From CAITWD01 sp963727285 (lineage in GTDB: Bacteria; Actinomycetota; Thermoleophilia; Miltoncostaeales; Miltoncostaeaceae): a stretch of 64,000 nucleotides of DNA. The stretch covers positions 496,001 to 560,000 of the forward strand of contig CAVSFF010000009.1 in NCBI GenBank assembly GCA_963727285.1, written 5' to 3'. Made by a program: the position numbers and the translations under genes. The notes below the pieces were generated by a model, which ran no database searches, had not been told where the DNA came from, and saw only the letters and a program-made list of their open reading frames with translations. Shown in pieces: positions 44,923 to 53,866 of the stretch (its first letter is position 1; each line of letters begins with the position of its first letter).

Positions 44923-46407
44923 CTACCTGCTGTCAGCCGCACCTGGCTCGACGAGCTGCCGCTCTCTTGCGGCGAGTCGAGCGGCAAGCCGCTCCCGCTC
45001 CGCCACCACGATCGGCTCGCGGTACCGCGGGTGCTCTGGGTGCGCGAGGTTCTCAAGCTCGTCCGGATCCTCGAGCAGGTCGTACATTTCGAACTCGACG
45101 CGGTCCGGAGCACTGGCGTTGACATATCGCGCGTACTTGTAGCGCCGCTCACGGATGCACCGGATTCTGCTCGGCAGATCCGGAAACAGATCGGGGACGA
45201 GTCCGGTGCCGGCATGGATGTCGTCGAACGTGAAGAACACATCCTCCTGGACCGGGTCCGCACCAGGATCCCTGACCAGAGGCGACAGATCCGCGCCGGG
45301 CAGATCGCTCGGGGGCGTGACGCCGAGAAGACCCGCCAGTGTCGGTACCAGGTCGACGAGTGACGCGGGATGCGGGCACGTTCCGCCCCCGCCGGCTCCC
45401 ACGAGGTGTGGGTTGGTGAAGATCAACGGGACCCGAAGTGTTTCCTCGTACACGTTAAACGCCTTCTGCCGAAGCCCACCGTGGGACATCGCAAGTTCGC
45501 CATGGTCCGAAATACGAACGATCAGCGTGTCCTCGCCAAGCCGGGTCGGTTGCCCATCTTCGCCATAAAAGCAGTCGACGATCGGGGCGATCTGGTGATC
45601 GATGCGTTCGCAGAGGGTTGCGTAGAAGTTGGCGTACTGCGTGCGCTGTGCATCGCTCTCGAACGCCCCGACGGCCCCGTCGATCACCGGCACCATGCGT
45701 GCGTGGACCGACGGCTTACGGTTCGCCGCGAGGTCTTCGTCCGCGCTGGGCGGGAGCTGAATGTCACCATCCAGCTCGTTGGCCGTGTAGTCAGCTGACC
45801 ATTGCGTGGGAAACGCCAACACGTCGTGGGGGTTCACGAGCGACACGACAAGGCAGAAGGGCCGCGTATGCCGCTGGGTTGCGCGATCCTCGAGGAATTC
45901 GAGCGACTGCGCGATGTAGTGCGCATCATGGTTCGCGCGCCCGCCTCCGAAGTTCGGCGGTTCGGAGTCGCCACCCGCGTCGGGACCGAGCCAGCCGTCG
46001 AAGCCATAGGCAGCGAGATCATCCGGGGTGGGATCGAGCCGGCCGTCGACGCCCTTGTTCAGGTGCCATTTTCCGCGCCAATGGACGTCATAGCCGGCGG
46101 CACGCAGCATCGTCGCGAGATTCGGGATGTCCCGCCTGAGCTGGGTCTCGGTCGGCGACACCGGTCCGTTCTCGGTGAGCGTATCGGCGACCCTGTGCTG
46201 GGCCGGCATGAGCCCCGTGAGGATGGTCGCCCGGCTCGGACTGCACATGGACGTGTTGCACGTGGCGTTGGTGAAGTTCACCCCGTGCGCCAAAAGACGG
46301 GCGCGAGTCGGCAGGTGTGCATCGGCATACCCGTCCGGCCAGTGCATCGGAGCGCGCTCTTGGTCCGTAATGATCAGGACAACATTCTTCGGGCGCTCGT
46401 CGGGCAC
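44923..46407 (-). CDS. Sulfatase (formylglycine-dependent type I)
   Basis: A 494-residue alkaline phosphatase-superfamily sulfatase. The site to be converted to formylglycine is C55 in MCSPSRATILTG, matching C-x-P-S-R. Metal ligands are visible as LIITDQERAP at the N-terminus and ISDHGELAMSHG in the C-terminal half; DVHWRGKWHL supplies the conserved lysine. No signal peptide is present, so it may act in the cytoplasm. Activation needs a formylglycine-generating enzyme, not in this window. Choline, aryl or sugar sulfates are all possible substrates. GTG 46407 is the start; the 366 bases upstream hold no other gene. Confidence 0.9.
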   Translation of the reverse strand: MPDERPKNVVLIITDQERAPMHWPDGYADAHLPTRARLLAHGVNFTNATCNTSMCSPSRATILTGLMPAQHRVADTLTENGPVSPTETQLRRDIPNLATMLRAAGYDVHWRGKWHLNKGVDGRLDPTPDDLAAYGFDGWLGPDAGGDSEPPNFGGGRANHDAHYIAQSLEFLEDRATQRHTRPFCLVVSLVNPHDVLAFPTQWSADYTANELDGDIQLPPSADEDLAANRKPSVHARMVPVIDGAVGAFESDAQRTQYANFYATLCERIDHQIAPIVDCFYGEDGQPTRLGEDTLIVRISDHGELAMSHGGLRQKAFNVYEETLRVPLIFTNPHLVGAGGGGTCPHPASLVDLVPTLAGLLGVTPPSDLPGADLSPLVRDPGADPVQEDVFFTFDDIHAGTGLVPDLFPDLPSRIRCIRERRYKYARYVNASAPDRVEFEMYDLLEDPDELENLAHPEHPRYREPIVVAERERLAARLAARERQLVEPGAADSR

Positions 46408-46773
46408 AGCGGCACCCTACCCGCAGCTCGATTGCGAAGGGAAGGGGATCCTGCGGGGTAGGACGCTCCAACCGGACTCGTCGACGCCGTTGTTTCGCTC
46501 GCTTCACAACGCAAGTCCACCGCTGCCCTGAGGGCGCTGACCCGCGCGGTGAGTCCACGTTTCCGCACACGGTGATGGCCGCATTGCCACATGTGCGGCT
46601 GCGCGAACCGACACCGTGGAACGCGACCGCCGCCCCGTTCTAAGCTTGCTGGCACCGAGCGAGCCCCCATCGACTGACGGACGGGTGTCCACCCGCAGGA
46701 CGTCGCACGGCCGCGTGACAGGTACGAGGCCGGATGTCGGGTTCGCCGGCAACCCCATCATTGGAGAAATGTC
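46408..46773. other. Intergenic region between divergent sulfatase and DUF1269 genes
   Basis: No open frame here looks like a real gene and no repeat or riboswitch was recognised. The promoters of both flanking genes must lie in it. GGAGAA sits eight bases before the downstream GTG start at 46774. Confidence 0.6.
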
Positions 46774-47352
46774 GTGTCAGAAGAGCCTAAAGCCACTCCC
46801 GTCGACGGCGACGAGGTCGACGCAGCCCTCGTATCGGACGGGGTGTACACCCTCGTCGTTGCCGACTTCGCCGAGATCTCGGCGGCAAAGGACGCCTACG
46901 AACTGCTCAAGGAGTACACGGAGAACAACCGCCTCGATATCGAAGGGGTGATCGTCCTCAGCAAAGACGAGGACGGCAAGGTCGAGGTCCAGAAGGCCAC
47001 CGACTACCAGACCAAGCGCGGTCTGGGGTGGGGTGTCGTGGGAGGCGTCGTGATCGGCGTGCTGTTCCCGCCGTCGATCATCGGCAGCGCAGCCGTTCTG
47101 GGTGCCGCAGGTGCCGGGATCGGCCGGCTGCGCCACCGCCACTACAGCCAGGAGTTCGCCGAGGAACTCGCGCAGGGGATCGATCCGGGCCACTCGGGCA
47201 TCGTCGCGCTCGTCTCCGATCCGACCGAGATTGAACTCGAGAAGGCGCTCGCCAAGGCTGACCGGATCGTCCAAAAGGCCGTCGACAACGCCGTGGCTGA
47301 GGATTTGAAGGCCGAGGCGAAGGCCTCAGGGGGGTCAGCGGGTACCGATTGA
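46774..47352 (+). CDS. DUF1269 family membrane-associated protein
   Basis: A 192-residue protein of the DUF1269 family. The N-terminal 85 residues form a soluble alpha/beta part (YTLVVADFAEISAAKDAYELLK). A glycine-rich hydrophobic hairpin follows (GWGVVGGVVIGVLFPPSIIG then AAVLGAAGAGIGRL), and the C-terminal part again is soluble (HSGIVALVSDPTEIELEKAL). The family is often found near stress or ion-transport genes, but its function is not established. GTG 46774 has GGAGAA upstream. It is followed by an OsmC gene on the same strand. Confidence 0.85.
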   Translation: MSEEPKATPVDGDEVDAALVSDGVYTLVVADFAEISAAKDAYELLKEYTENNRLDIEGVIVLSKDEDGKVEVQKATDYQTKRGLGWGVVGGVVIGVLFPPSIIGSAAVLGAAGAGIGRLRHRHYSQEFAEELAQGIDPGHSGIVALVSDPTEIELEKALAKADRIVQKAVDNAVAEDLKAEAKASGGSAGTD

Positions 47353-47582
47353 CGCCCGGCGGCGGGGGTCGTTGCGGTTCCCCGCCAAGATTCACCCGAC
47401 GTCCGGCGTCGGTCGAGAGCCCGTCGCCCGGAGGCCTCCGCGTCTCCGGGCGACGGCGGGACGCCTGAGCGGGGCGTCCGGGAGATCTCACCAAGCATGC
47501 GACGAACCGGATCAAGACGGTGGAACTCGGCCCGCAGGCCGCAACCCGCCACCCAGACATCGTGCTGCCGCTGCCGGGGCGT

Positions 47583-47612
47583 TTGCCACGGGGTCGATAT
47601 ACCGTCTAAAAC
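47583..47612 (+). promoter_or_regulatory. Candidate promoter of the OsmC family gene
   Basis: TTGCCA (47583-47588) and TAAAAC (47607-47612) are 18 bases apart and 46 bases before the GTG start. The remaining part of the gap 47353-47657 holds no gene that I can support. Confidence 0.35.
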
Positions 47613-47657
47613 ATGCACACCGTGGCGCGAGACGCGCCCGCCGACCGAGGAGGAACA

Positions 47658-48158
47658 GTGGCCCCCGACACCGTCCACCACGTGCACGTCAAGCTCTTCC
47701 GGGAACAGCCGCCGATCCGTCGGGCCCATCTCTCGATCACGGGCGACGACGTGACCTTCGGCGTGCCCGACTGGCAGGGAGAGCACTACGGCTTTGCGCC
47801 GGGCACGGTCGAGGAACACCCCGGCACGCTTGACTACCTGGTCGCATCGGTAGCCGGCTGCCTCATCGGGACGTTCGGCGGAGCGCTGCGGGCGCGCGGC
47901 ATCACGGCGGTCGGCGACTCCCTCACGGCAGAGGCCGACGGAGAGGTTGTGGTCGACCCGGACAAGGTCCTTCGCCTACGAAAAATCACCGTGACGTACC
48001 ACCTGCGGGCGCCCGAGGACAAGCGAGCCGCGGCTGAGCGCGTCAACTCCCATCATGCCCGGCACTGTCCAAACGCGCGGTCGGTCGCCGCAGCGATCGA
48101 GATCGAAACCCGACTCGACTTTGTGCCGATCGCCGAGCCGGCGGCGGCGAGCGCCTAG
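47658..48158 (+). CDS. OsmC/Ohr family protein
   Basis: A 166-residue OsmC-fold protein. The two redox cysteines of the family are in LVASVAGCLIGTFGG and HHARHCPNARSV, as in thiol-dependent hydroperoxide reductases. A Shine-Dalgarno AGGAGG stands seven bases before GTG 47658, which decides the start over an in-frame ATG at 47613. It would reduce organic peroxides with help from a dithiol partner. Whether it belongs to OsmC, Ohr or the YhfA-like branch cannot be fixed by eye. Confidence 0.87.
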   Translation: MAPDTVHHVHVKLFREQPPIRRAHLSITGDDVTFGVPDWQGEHYGFAPGTVEEHPGTLDYLVASVAGCLIGTFGGALRARGITAVGDSLTAEADGEVVVDPDKVLRLRKITVTYHLRAPEDKRAAAERVNSHHARHCPNARSVAAAIEIETRLDFVPIAEPAAASA

Positions 48159-48418
48159 CGCGAGACCGGTCGGTGAACGCCACCAGGCGTCGCATTCGCG
48201 CACACGCCAGCCGCGGACCGGCGTGCATCCGCGGCGCGGCTGAGACACGGCACGCCGCAGGGTCGCGACCCCAAGCGATGACGAGATCACCGTGCCCCGC
48301 CCGACGCGGCCCCCGATTCCGGGTTCGATCCGGGACGCCCCCGATAGTCCGTGGGTGCAACGGGTGCACAATGGACATGATTCGACCGATCGCGTAAGGC
48401 CTATCAAGGACGGACGCC

Positions 48419-48895
48419 ATGCCTGACACCGCGCAGCATCCGCACAAGCGCCTGCTGGTCATCTCCAATACCACCTGCACCGGCGCAGAACTCTTCGACG
48501 AGATCCATCGCCACGCAGCCGAGAAGGACACCGAGGTGCTGGTCGTGGCGCCCGCCCTGATCTCGCGCCTGCACTGGTGGATGTCCGACGGTGACGCCGG
48601 AAGCGTCGAAGCCCAGGAGCGTCTCACCATCTCGCTGGAACGCCTCCGCGCGGCCGGCATTCCTGCGCGCGGAGCGTTCGGTGACGCCGACCCGCTCCAA
48701 GCAATTGACGATGCGATGCGCGTTTTTCACCCTGACGAGATCGTCATCGCGACCCATCCCCGCGGCCGGTCGAACTGGCTCGAACGCGATGTCGTCACGC
48801 ACGCTCGCCAACGGTTCCACGTCCCGATCATCCACGTCGAGGTGGACGCGGCCTCCGACACGGCCCACGTCATCTCCCCGGACGCGGAGTCGTAG
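48419..48895 (+). CDS. UspA-like Rossmann-fold protein with GRSNWLER motif (paralogue 1)
   Basis: A 158-residue protein. It starts KRLLVISNTTCTGAELFDEI, continues TEVLVVAPALISRLHWWMSD and DADPLQAIDDAMRVFHPDEI, and has the signature IATHPRGRSNWLERDVV. The fold resembles universal stress proteins; homologues are widespread in actinobacteria and often misnamed as GABA permease. It is soluble, with no membrane segment. A second copy lies at 60432-60917, and the two share sequence blocks in their leaders (CAAGGACG..CGCCATG). The biochemical role is unknown. The region 48159-48418 contains only the upstream part of this gene. Confidence 0.78.
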   Translation: MPDTAQHPHKRLLVISNTTCTGAELFDEIHRHAAEKDTEVLVVAPALISRLHWWMSDGDAGSVEAQERLTISLERLRAAGIPARGAFGDADPLQAIDDAMRVFHPDEIVIATHPRGRSNWLERDVVTHARQRFHVPIIHVEVDAASDTAHVISPDAES

Positions 48896-48923
48896 CTGTT
48901 CCGGGCGGCCCGACCACGCTCAG

Positions 48924-50444
48924 TCAACGATCGGCCGCTCCGGCGTTCGAGACCGTCGCGGGCGGACCTGGTGCGACAACGACCGCCGGGGTCGCGTCCA
49001 ACGCGCACGTAAAGCAGCCGACATCGGCCGATACCGCCGGACCGCCGAGCGGGCCGGCACCGGGGCGCGCGGGGTTGCGAATGCCGATCGCCGCGACAAC
49101 GCCCCCGATCACGCAGAGCGCACCGGAGATCAGGACGGCCCGCCGGAAGCCGTCCGACAGCGCGGACGCGTCGAGATACGTGGCACCGGTAATGCCCGAG
49201 ATCGCCGGCAGGACGGCGACCGCGATCAGTGCCGCCAGGCGTGCGACATCGTTGTTGACCGCCGACGCAAGCCCGGCGTGATCGGACGGTACCGCATCCA
49301 GCGCGGTCGCAGTTAACGGGGCGACCGTCGTGGCGAGGCCGAGACCGAACACCGCCACGGCCGGCAGAACCCCTGACACATACGTTGAGTCCGCGGTCGT
49401 GCGGGCCAGCAACGCCAGCCCGATCCCGACAACGATCGGACCGATGCTCATCTGCAGACGCGGCCCGATCGTGGTCGCCAGCCGCCCCGAGCGCGCGGAG
49501 AGCGACAGCATGATGATCGTCAGCGGCAGCAGCGCCAGCCCGGATTCCAAGGGCGAATATCCGTTGACGACCTGCAGTTCGACCGGGAGCAGGAACAACA
49601 CACCCCCAAGCGCGCCGTACACAATGAATGTGACGGCGTTCGTGACCGTGAACTGCCGGGACCGGAACACCGAAAACGGCAGCATCGGCGACGGTGATCG
49701 CCGCTCGACGATCGCGAACGCGACGGCTGCGACCATGCCAAGCAAGAGCGCGGCGACCACGGCCGGATCGCCCCATCCCCGCGTCGGTCCCGCGATCAGG
49801 CCGTAGGTCGCTCCGCCGAGCGCACACGTCGCCAGCACCGCCCCGACCAGATCGACGCGACGCGGAGCCGTCGGATCGCGTGATTCGGGGACACGCCGAA
49901 TCGCCAGCAGCAGCACCACGGCCCCGATCGGCACGTTGATCAGGAAGATCCAGCGCCATGAGGCTGCCGTAATCAGGTAACCGCCCACGAGCGGGCCGGC
50001 GGCCGTCGCGACCCCACCAAGTCCGGACCACGCGCCGATGGCCCGGCCGCGGTCCTCGGGCGCAAACGAGGCCTGGAGGATGGCCAGACTGCCGGGCGTC
50101 AACAGCGCAGCCCCGACCCCCTGCAGGATGCGCGTGATGATCAGGACCTCGATGCCGGGTGCCAGCGCGCACGCGGCCGAAGCGAGCGCGAACCAGACGA
50201 CACCGATTGAGAAGACCCGGCGCCGGCCGTAGCGATCCCCAAGCGACCCGCCGACCAGCAACAGCGCGGCCAACGTCAGGGTGTATCCGGTGACGACCCA
50301 CTGCAGCGCACCGAGCGAGGCGCCGAACTCGCGGCCGATCGTGGGAAGCGCGATTCCGACGACGGTCGCGTCGATGGCCGCCATGCCGGACCCGAGCACC
50401 ATGGCGACGATGACCCAGCGACCGGCGGCCGTTCCGACACGCAT
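48924..50444 (-). CDS. MFS drug exporter, DHA2 (EmrB/QacA) family
   Basis: A 506-residue protein with about 14 hydrophobic helices. DHA2 motifs are LGSGMAAIDATVVGIALPTI in helix 1, GSLGDRYGRRRVF in the loop of helices 2-3, and LQGVGAALLTPGSLAIL (motif C). It would expel drugs or toxic organics using the proton gradient. ATG 50444 is preferred because GGGGAGGTGA stands five bases upstream; a longer in-frame start at 50504 lacks such a site. It shares its strand with the DMT transporter upstream. Confidence 0.9.
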   Translation of the reverse strand: MRVGTAAGRWVIVAMVLGSGMAAIDATVVGIALPTIGREFGASLGALQWVVTGYTLTLAALLLVGGSLGDRYGRRRVFSIGVVWFALASAACALAPGIEVLIITRILQGVGAALLTPGSLAILQASFAPEDRGRAIGAWSGLGGVATAAGPLVGGYLITAASWRWIFLINVPIGAVVLLLAIRRVPESRDPTAPRRVDLVGAVLATCALGGATYGLIAGPTRGWGDPAVVAALLLGMVAAVAFAIVERRSPSPMLPFSVFRSRQFTVTNAVTFIVYGALGGVLFLLPVELQVVNGYSPLESGLALLPLTIIMLSLSARSGRLATTIGPRLQMSIGPIVVGIGLALLARTTADSTYVSGVLPAVAVFGLGLATTVAPLTATALDAVPSDHAGLASAVNNDVARLAALIAVAVLPAISGITGATYLDASALSDGFRRAVLISGALCVIGGVVAAIGIRNPARPGAGPLGGPAVSADVGCFTCALDATPAVVVAPGPPATVSNAGAADR

Positions 50445-50616
50445 CGTCACCTCCCCGTTGGCGTCAGCAGAAGCGGGTGACGTCCCTGTCGGGGTGCCCG
50501 ACATGCCGGGACATTCCTGTGGCAGCAACAGTCTGGGCACAGTCAAGCAGCCGTCCGCCGATCGGACACGCCGCATCACGACCACCGTCTCGCTCCGGCA
50601 CCTGCCCCCGGGGGTC

Positions 50617-51486
50617 CTACAGCCGGACCGGCCGGGCTCCGTCGAGATGGACGGGGGTCGTCAGCGAGAGCACGACGACCCCCGCGCTGACGACGGCGAA
50701 GGCCGCGATCGCCAGGGCCAGCTGTACCGGGTCCGCCGTCAGGCGCTCGTTGAACAGCGAGACGCTCAGGATCACGCTGGCGATCGGATCGACGACGACG
50801 ACCAGCGGCTGGGACACGCTCAATGGGCCCACATGCAGGGCAGACTGCTGGAGCACCACGCCCGCGGCGCCGGCGACGACGAGCGCGTAGACCTGCCAGT
50901 GAAGCATCATCCCGATCACGCCGAACGACGCGAGCGCGTCGGTGGTCACCTTGATGAACACCGCCGACAGCGCCCAGGTGAGCGCCGCAGCCACGGCGAG
51001 CACGGCCGCCTTGCGGGTCGGCGAACCGCCACGTGCGAGCGCGACCAGCCCGAGGACAATCGCCGCACACACCCCGACGACGACGACCCATTGCCGGGTG
51101 GTCGCCGTCGCTGCTCCGCCGTGCGGGTCGGCGGCGACGAGGAACACCGTCAGCGCGACCGATACGGCCGCGGCGGCGCCCCATGCCAACCGCGGCACCT
51201 GTTGCTGAATCCACAGTCTGCGCAGAATCAGTGCGCTGACCAGTTCCGTGACGAGCAGCGGCTGTACAACCGACAGCGGCCCGTAGTGCAAGGCGATCGC
51301 GTAGAACACAAAGCCCACGGCCGCGGCCACCAGTCCGATCAGCCACAGCGGGTCCCGGGCGAGGTACATCGCGATGCGCCACCCGGTGTGGCGGTCCTGC
51401 GCGCCCAGGCTCGCCGCGTGCTGGGCCATGATGTTGACCGCGTTGAAGAAGGCCGCGATCACGGCGAACGCCACCGCGATCGTCAT
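50617..51486 (-). CDS. EamA/DMT superfamily transporter
   Basis: A 289-residue membrane protein with about ten hydrophobic helices arranged as two repeated halves, each containing a GPLSVVQPL / GPLSVSQPL motif (residues near 68 and 222). This duplicated motif marks the DMT family variant common in actinobacteria. The substrate is unknown. ATG 51486 gives family length. It is followed on the same strand by the DHA2 exporter and preceded by a small DUF5661 gene. Confidence 0.87.
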   Translation of the reverse strand: MTIAVAFAVIAAFFNAVNIMAQHAASLGAQDRHTGWRIAMYLARDPLWLIGLVAAAVGFVFYAIALHYGPLSVVQPLLVTELVSALILRRLWIQQQVPRLAWGAAAAVSVALTVFLVAADPHGGAATATTRQWVVVVGVCAAIVLGLVALARGGSPTRKAAVLAVAAALTWALSAVFIKVTTDALASFGVIGMMLHWQVYALVVAGAAGVVLQQSALHVGPLSVSQPLVVVVDPIASVILSVSLFNERLTADPVQLALAIAAFAVVSAGVVVLSLTTPVHLDGARPVRL

Positions 51487-51537
51487 GCGTGAGCCGCCGT
51501 GCGGCGGCGTGCGGCGGACCTCGTGATGGCGCAGCCG

Positions 51538-51807
51538 TTACGCGCGGCCTTCGCCCTCCGCCTCCATGATCGCGAGTCGCGTGTAGTAGTCGGAGATTTC
51601 CCGGAGATGGGCGAGCGCAATCTTCCCCGTCAGGATCGGATCGTCACCCGTGACGTTCGTCTCCGGATCGCGCGCGCCGTGCTCGAGTTCCACTTCGAGG
51701 CCCATCCGAAACTGCTCGATGTCGAACGGGACCGCGTCCCAATCGATGCCGATCTTCCGGCCGATCTCGGCAGCCTCGTCGGACGAGAACTTCGTGCGGT
51801 CGCTCAT
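51538..51807 (-). CDS. DUF5661 family protein
   Basis: An 89-residue soluble protein matching DUF5661: FSSDEAAEIGRKIGIDWDAV, then FDIEQFRMGLEVELEHGARD and DDPILTGKIALAHLREISDY. The family is conserved in diverse bacteria, with no known role. AGGAGG lies seven bases before ATG 51807, deciding the start. It is divergent from the frameshifted MFS gene and followed by the DMT gene. Confidence 0.85.
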   Translation of the reverse strand: MSDRTKFSSDEAAEIGRKIGIDWDAVPFDIEQFRMGLEVELEHGARDPETNVTGDDPILTGKIALAHLREISDYYTRLAIMEAEGEGRA

Positions 51808-51944
51808 GGCGTCCTCCTGTCGTCTGCGGGGGCACGGGACCGCCCCGCCCTCCAATCATCCCACGCCGGCCCTGCCGATCGGCGGTCGGGACATGCCGGA
51901 CCACCGGACCGGGGCGGAGCCCGGGCTGATTGAGTGGGAGGTCG

Positions 51945-53218
51945 ATGTTCGAGACCGCCCCCGAGAATGCCGCGCCCGGCCGCGTGAATCGGACGCTGCG
52001 CCAGACATTCCTGTCTTTGCGCCACAGGAACTTCCGGCTGTACTTCACCGGCCAGCTGATCTCCAACACGGGCAATTGGTTGACCACCGTCGCCCTCACG
52101 TTGCTCGTCCTCGAGATCACCGGGAGCGGTCTGGCGGTGGGCCTGGTCGCCGCATGCCAGTTCGGCCCGATTCTCATTCTGTCGCCGTGGGCGGGCGCGG
52201 TTGCCGATCGCTCGGACAAGCGCCGGTTTCTGATGGTCACCCAGAGCCTCGAGATGGTCGAGTCGGTGGGGCTGGCGGTCCTGGCGTTCCTGCCCCACCC
52301 CCGCTCCCGGGCCTGTACATCCTGGCGATCGCCGGGGGCGTGCTGCTCGCGTTCGACAACCCGATGCGGCGATCGTTCGTCTCGGAGATGGTGGCGCCGG
52401 ACGCGATCCCGAACGCGGTCGTGCTCTACAGCACCGTCGTCAACATCTCACGGGTGTTCGGGCCGGCATTGGCGGGGCTGCTGATCGTCACCCTCGGCTA
52501 CGGGTGGTGCTTCAGCATCGATGCCGCGAGCTATATCGCCGTGCTGATCTGCCTGTTCATGATGCGGGACCACGAGCTGCACCGGCGCCCGCCCCAGCCC
52601 CGGCACGGCGGCGAGGTCCGCGAGGGGCTCCGATACGTCCGCAGGACCCCGACCCTGTGGGTGAGCTTCATCATGCTGGCGGCGATCGGCACCCTGGCCT
52701 ACAACTTCAATGTCACCTTGCCGCTGTTTGTCACCGATAGCCTCGGACGCTCGGCCACGGTGTTCACCATCTTGTATTCCGTGCTGAGCGCGGGGGCCGT
52801 CGTCAGCGGCCTGCTGGTCGCGCACCGCGGGCTCGTCGAGATGCGGCACATCATCGCCGGGGCGATCGCGATGGGGGTGTCGCTGCTGCTGCTGGCGGCC
52901 GTACCGACGGTCGCCCTCGCGGTTCCGGTCGTCTTCCTCGTCGGGATGGCGAGCATCCTGTATCTCACGCCGACGACGGCCATCGTCCAAGTGGAAGGCC
53001 GGCACGAGATGCACGGCCGGGTCCTCGCGCTCCAAACGGTCCTGGTTGCCGGAACCACGCCCCTCGGCGGCCCCTTCCTGGGATGGCTCGCCGATACCGC
53101 CGGCGGGCGGGCCCCGCTGGTCCTCGGCGGTATCGCCTGTCTCGGGGCGGCGACGTTCGGCGTGGTCGCGCGTCGGCGTGCCGCGCGGTCAGTGGCGGCG
53201 CACGCGCACCGCCACTGA
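51945..53218 (+). pseudogene. MFS transporter (MFS_3 / enterobactin-exporter-like), frameshifted
   Basis: ATG 51945, with GGGAGG upstream, begins MFETAPENAAPGRVNRTLRQ and continues with the normal first half: NFRLYFTGQLISNTGNWLTT, AGAVADRSDKRRFL. At 52298-52302 the frame breaks after AFLPHP. The second half, LPGLYILAIAGGVLLAFDNP then MRRSFVSEMV through to 53218, is in the -1 frame. Adding one C to the five-C run joins the halves into a 424-residue protein of about 12 helices. Both halves retain family motifs and no other damage is visible, which suits a homopolymer error or a very recent mutation. Confidence 0.8.
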
Positions 53219-53228
53219 CCGCAGACGA

Positions 53229-53726
53229 CTAGGAGCCGCAGTTCGGCGCGAGCTTCGTCACGTCGTTCTGGAGCGGGACGATCGCCTGTTTGGCAGCGGC
53301 GATGTCCTGACTGAACGTCAGGCCCTTGCCGGGCAGCGCGGTCATCGTCGAGGTAAACGTGTTGACGGCGTTGCCGAGGGCGGTCGTGTCGACCCCCTTG
53401 GCGGATTGGGCCGCCGTCTGCAGCTGCGACCAGGCGCTGGAGACGTTGCCGGTCGCCGTGGCAAAGTCGCTGATCGAGCTCGATGACGAGAGGTTCTTCA
53501 TGCCGGCAAGCGACGCCTTGAAATTGGTCACCGCCGAGCAGAGCGCGGCGTTCGTCGTGGCCGACGACGTCGACGATCCCGTCGTGCTGGTCATTGCGGT
53601 CGACGTCGTGCCGCCTGTCGAACTTGAACTCGACGAACTGGAACTGCTCGATCCACAGGCCGCTGTGCCCAGAAGGGCGGCGACGACAAGCGGGGCTGCC
53701 CATGCAAGCTGTCGGGTCGTCCGCAT
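53229..53726 (-). CDS. Small Ser/Thr-rich lipoprotein
   Basis: A 165-residue secreted lipoprotein. The signal ends in lipobox LGTAAC, followed by a run of serines and a Thr/Ser-rich linker. The mature domain (about 65-165) is helical (LCSAVTNFKASLAGMKNLSS, AWSQLQTAAQSAKGVD) and contains two cysteines that may pair. No family with known function is recognised. ATG 53726 was chosen because it precedes the signal. It converges with the MFS gene. Confidence 0.75.
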   Translation of the reverse strand: MRTTRQLAWAAPLVVAALLGTAACGSSSSSSSSSSSTGGTTSTAMTSTTGSSTSSATTNAALCSAVTNFKASLAGMKNLSSSSSISDFATATGNVSSAWSQLQTAAQSAKGVDTTALGNAVNTFTSTMTALPGKGLTFSQDIAAAKQAIVPLQNDVTKLAPNCGS

Positions 53727-53866
53727 TGATGCACCTTTCCTCGGTGGCCTCGGCACCGCCGGCCGCGGGTCGGGCCGCCGGGACATCTCCACCGTGCCGA
53801 GACCGCGGCAGAGTCGTATCGTGCCGATCTTACTGCCGCAGACGGCCCCGGCGAACCGGGGATGGC

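Noticed and set aside
53660..53680. A phase-variable serine repeat in the small lipoprotein gene
   Set aside because: The serine run is encoded by mixed codons, so slippage is unlikely; linkers like this are common after lipoboxes.
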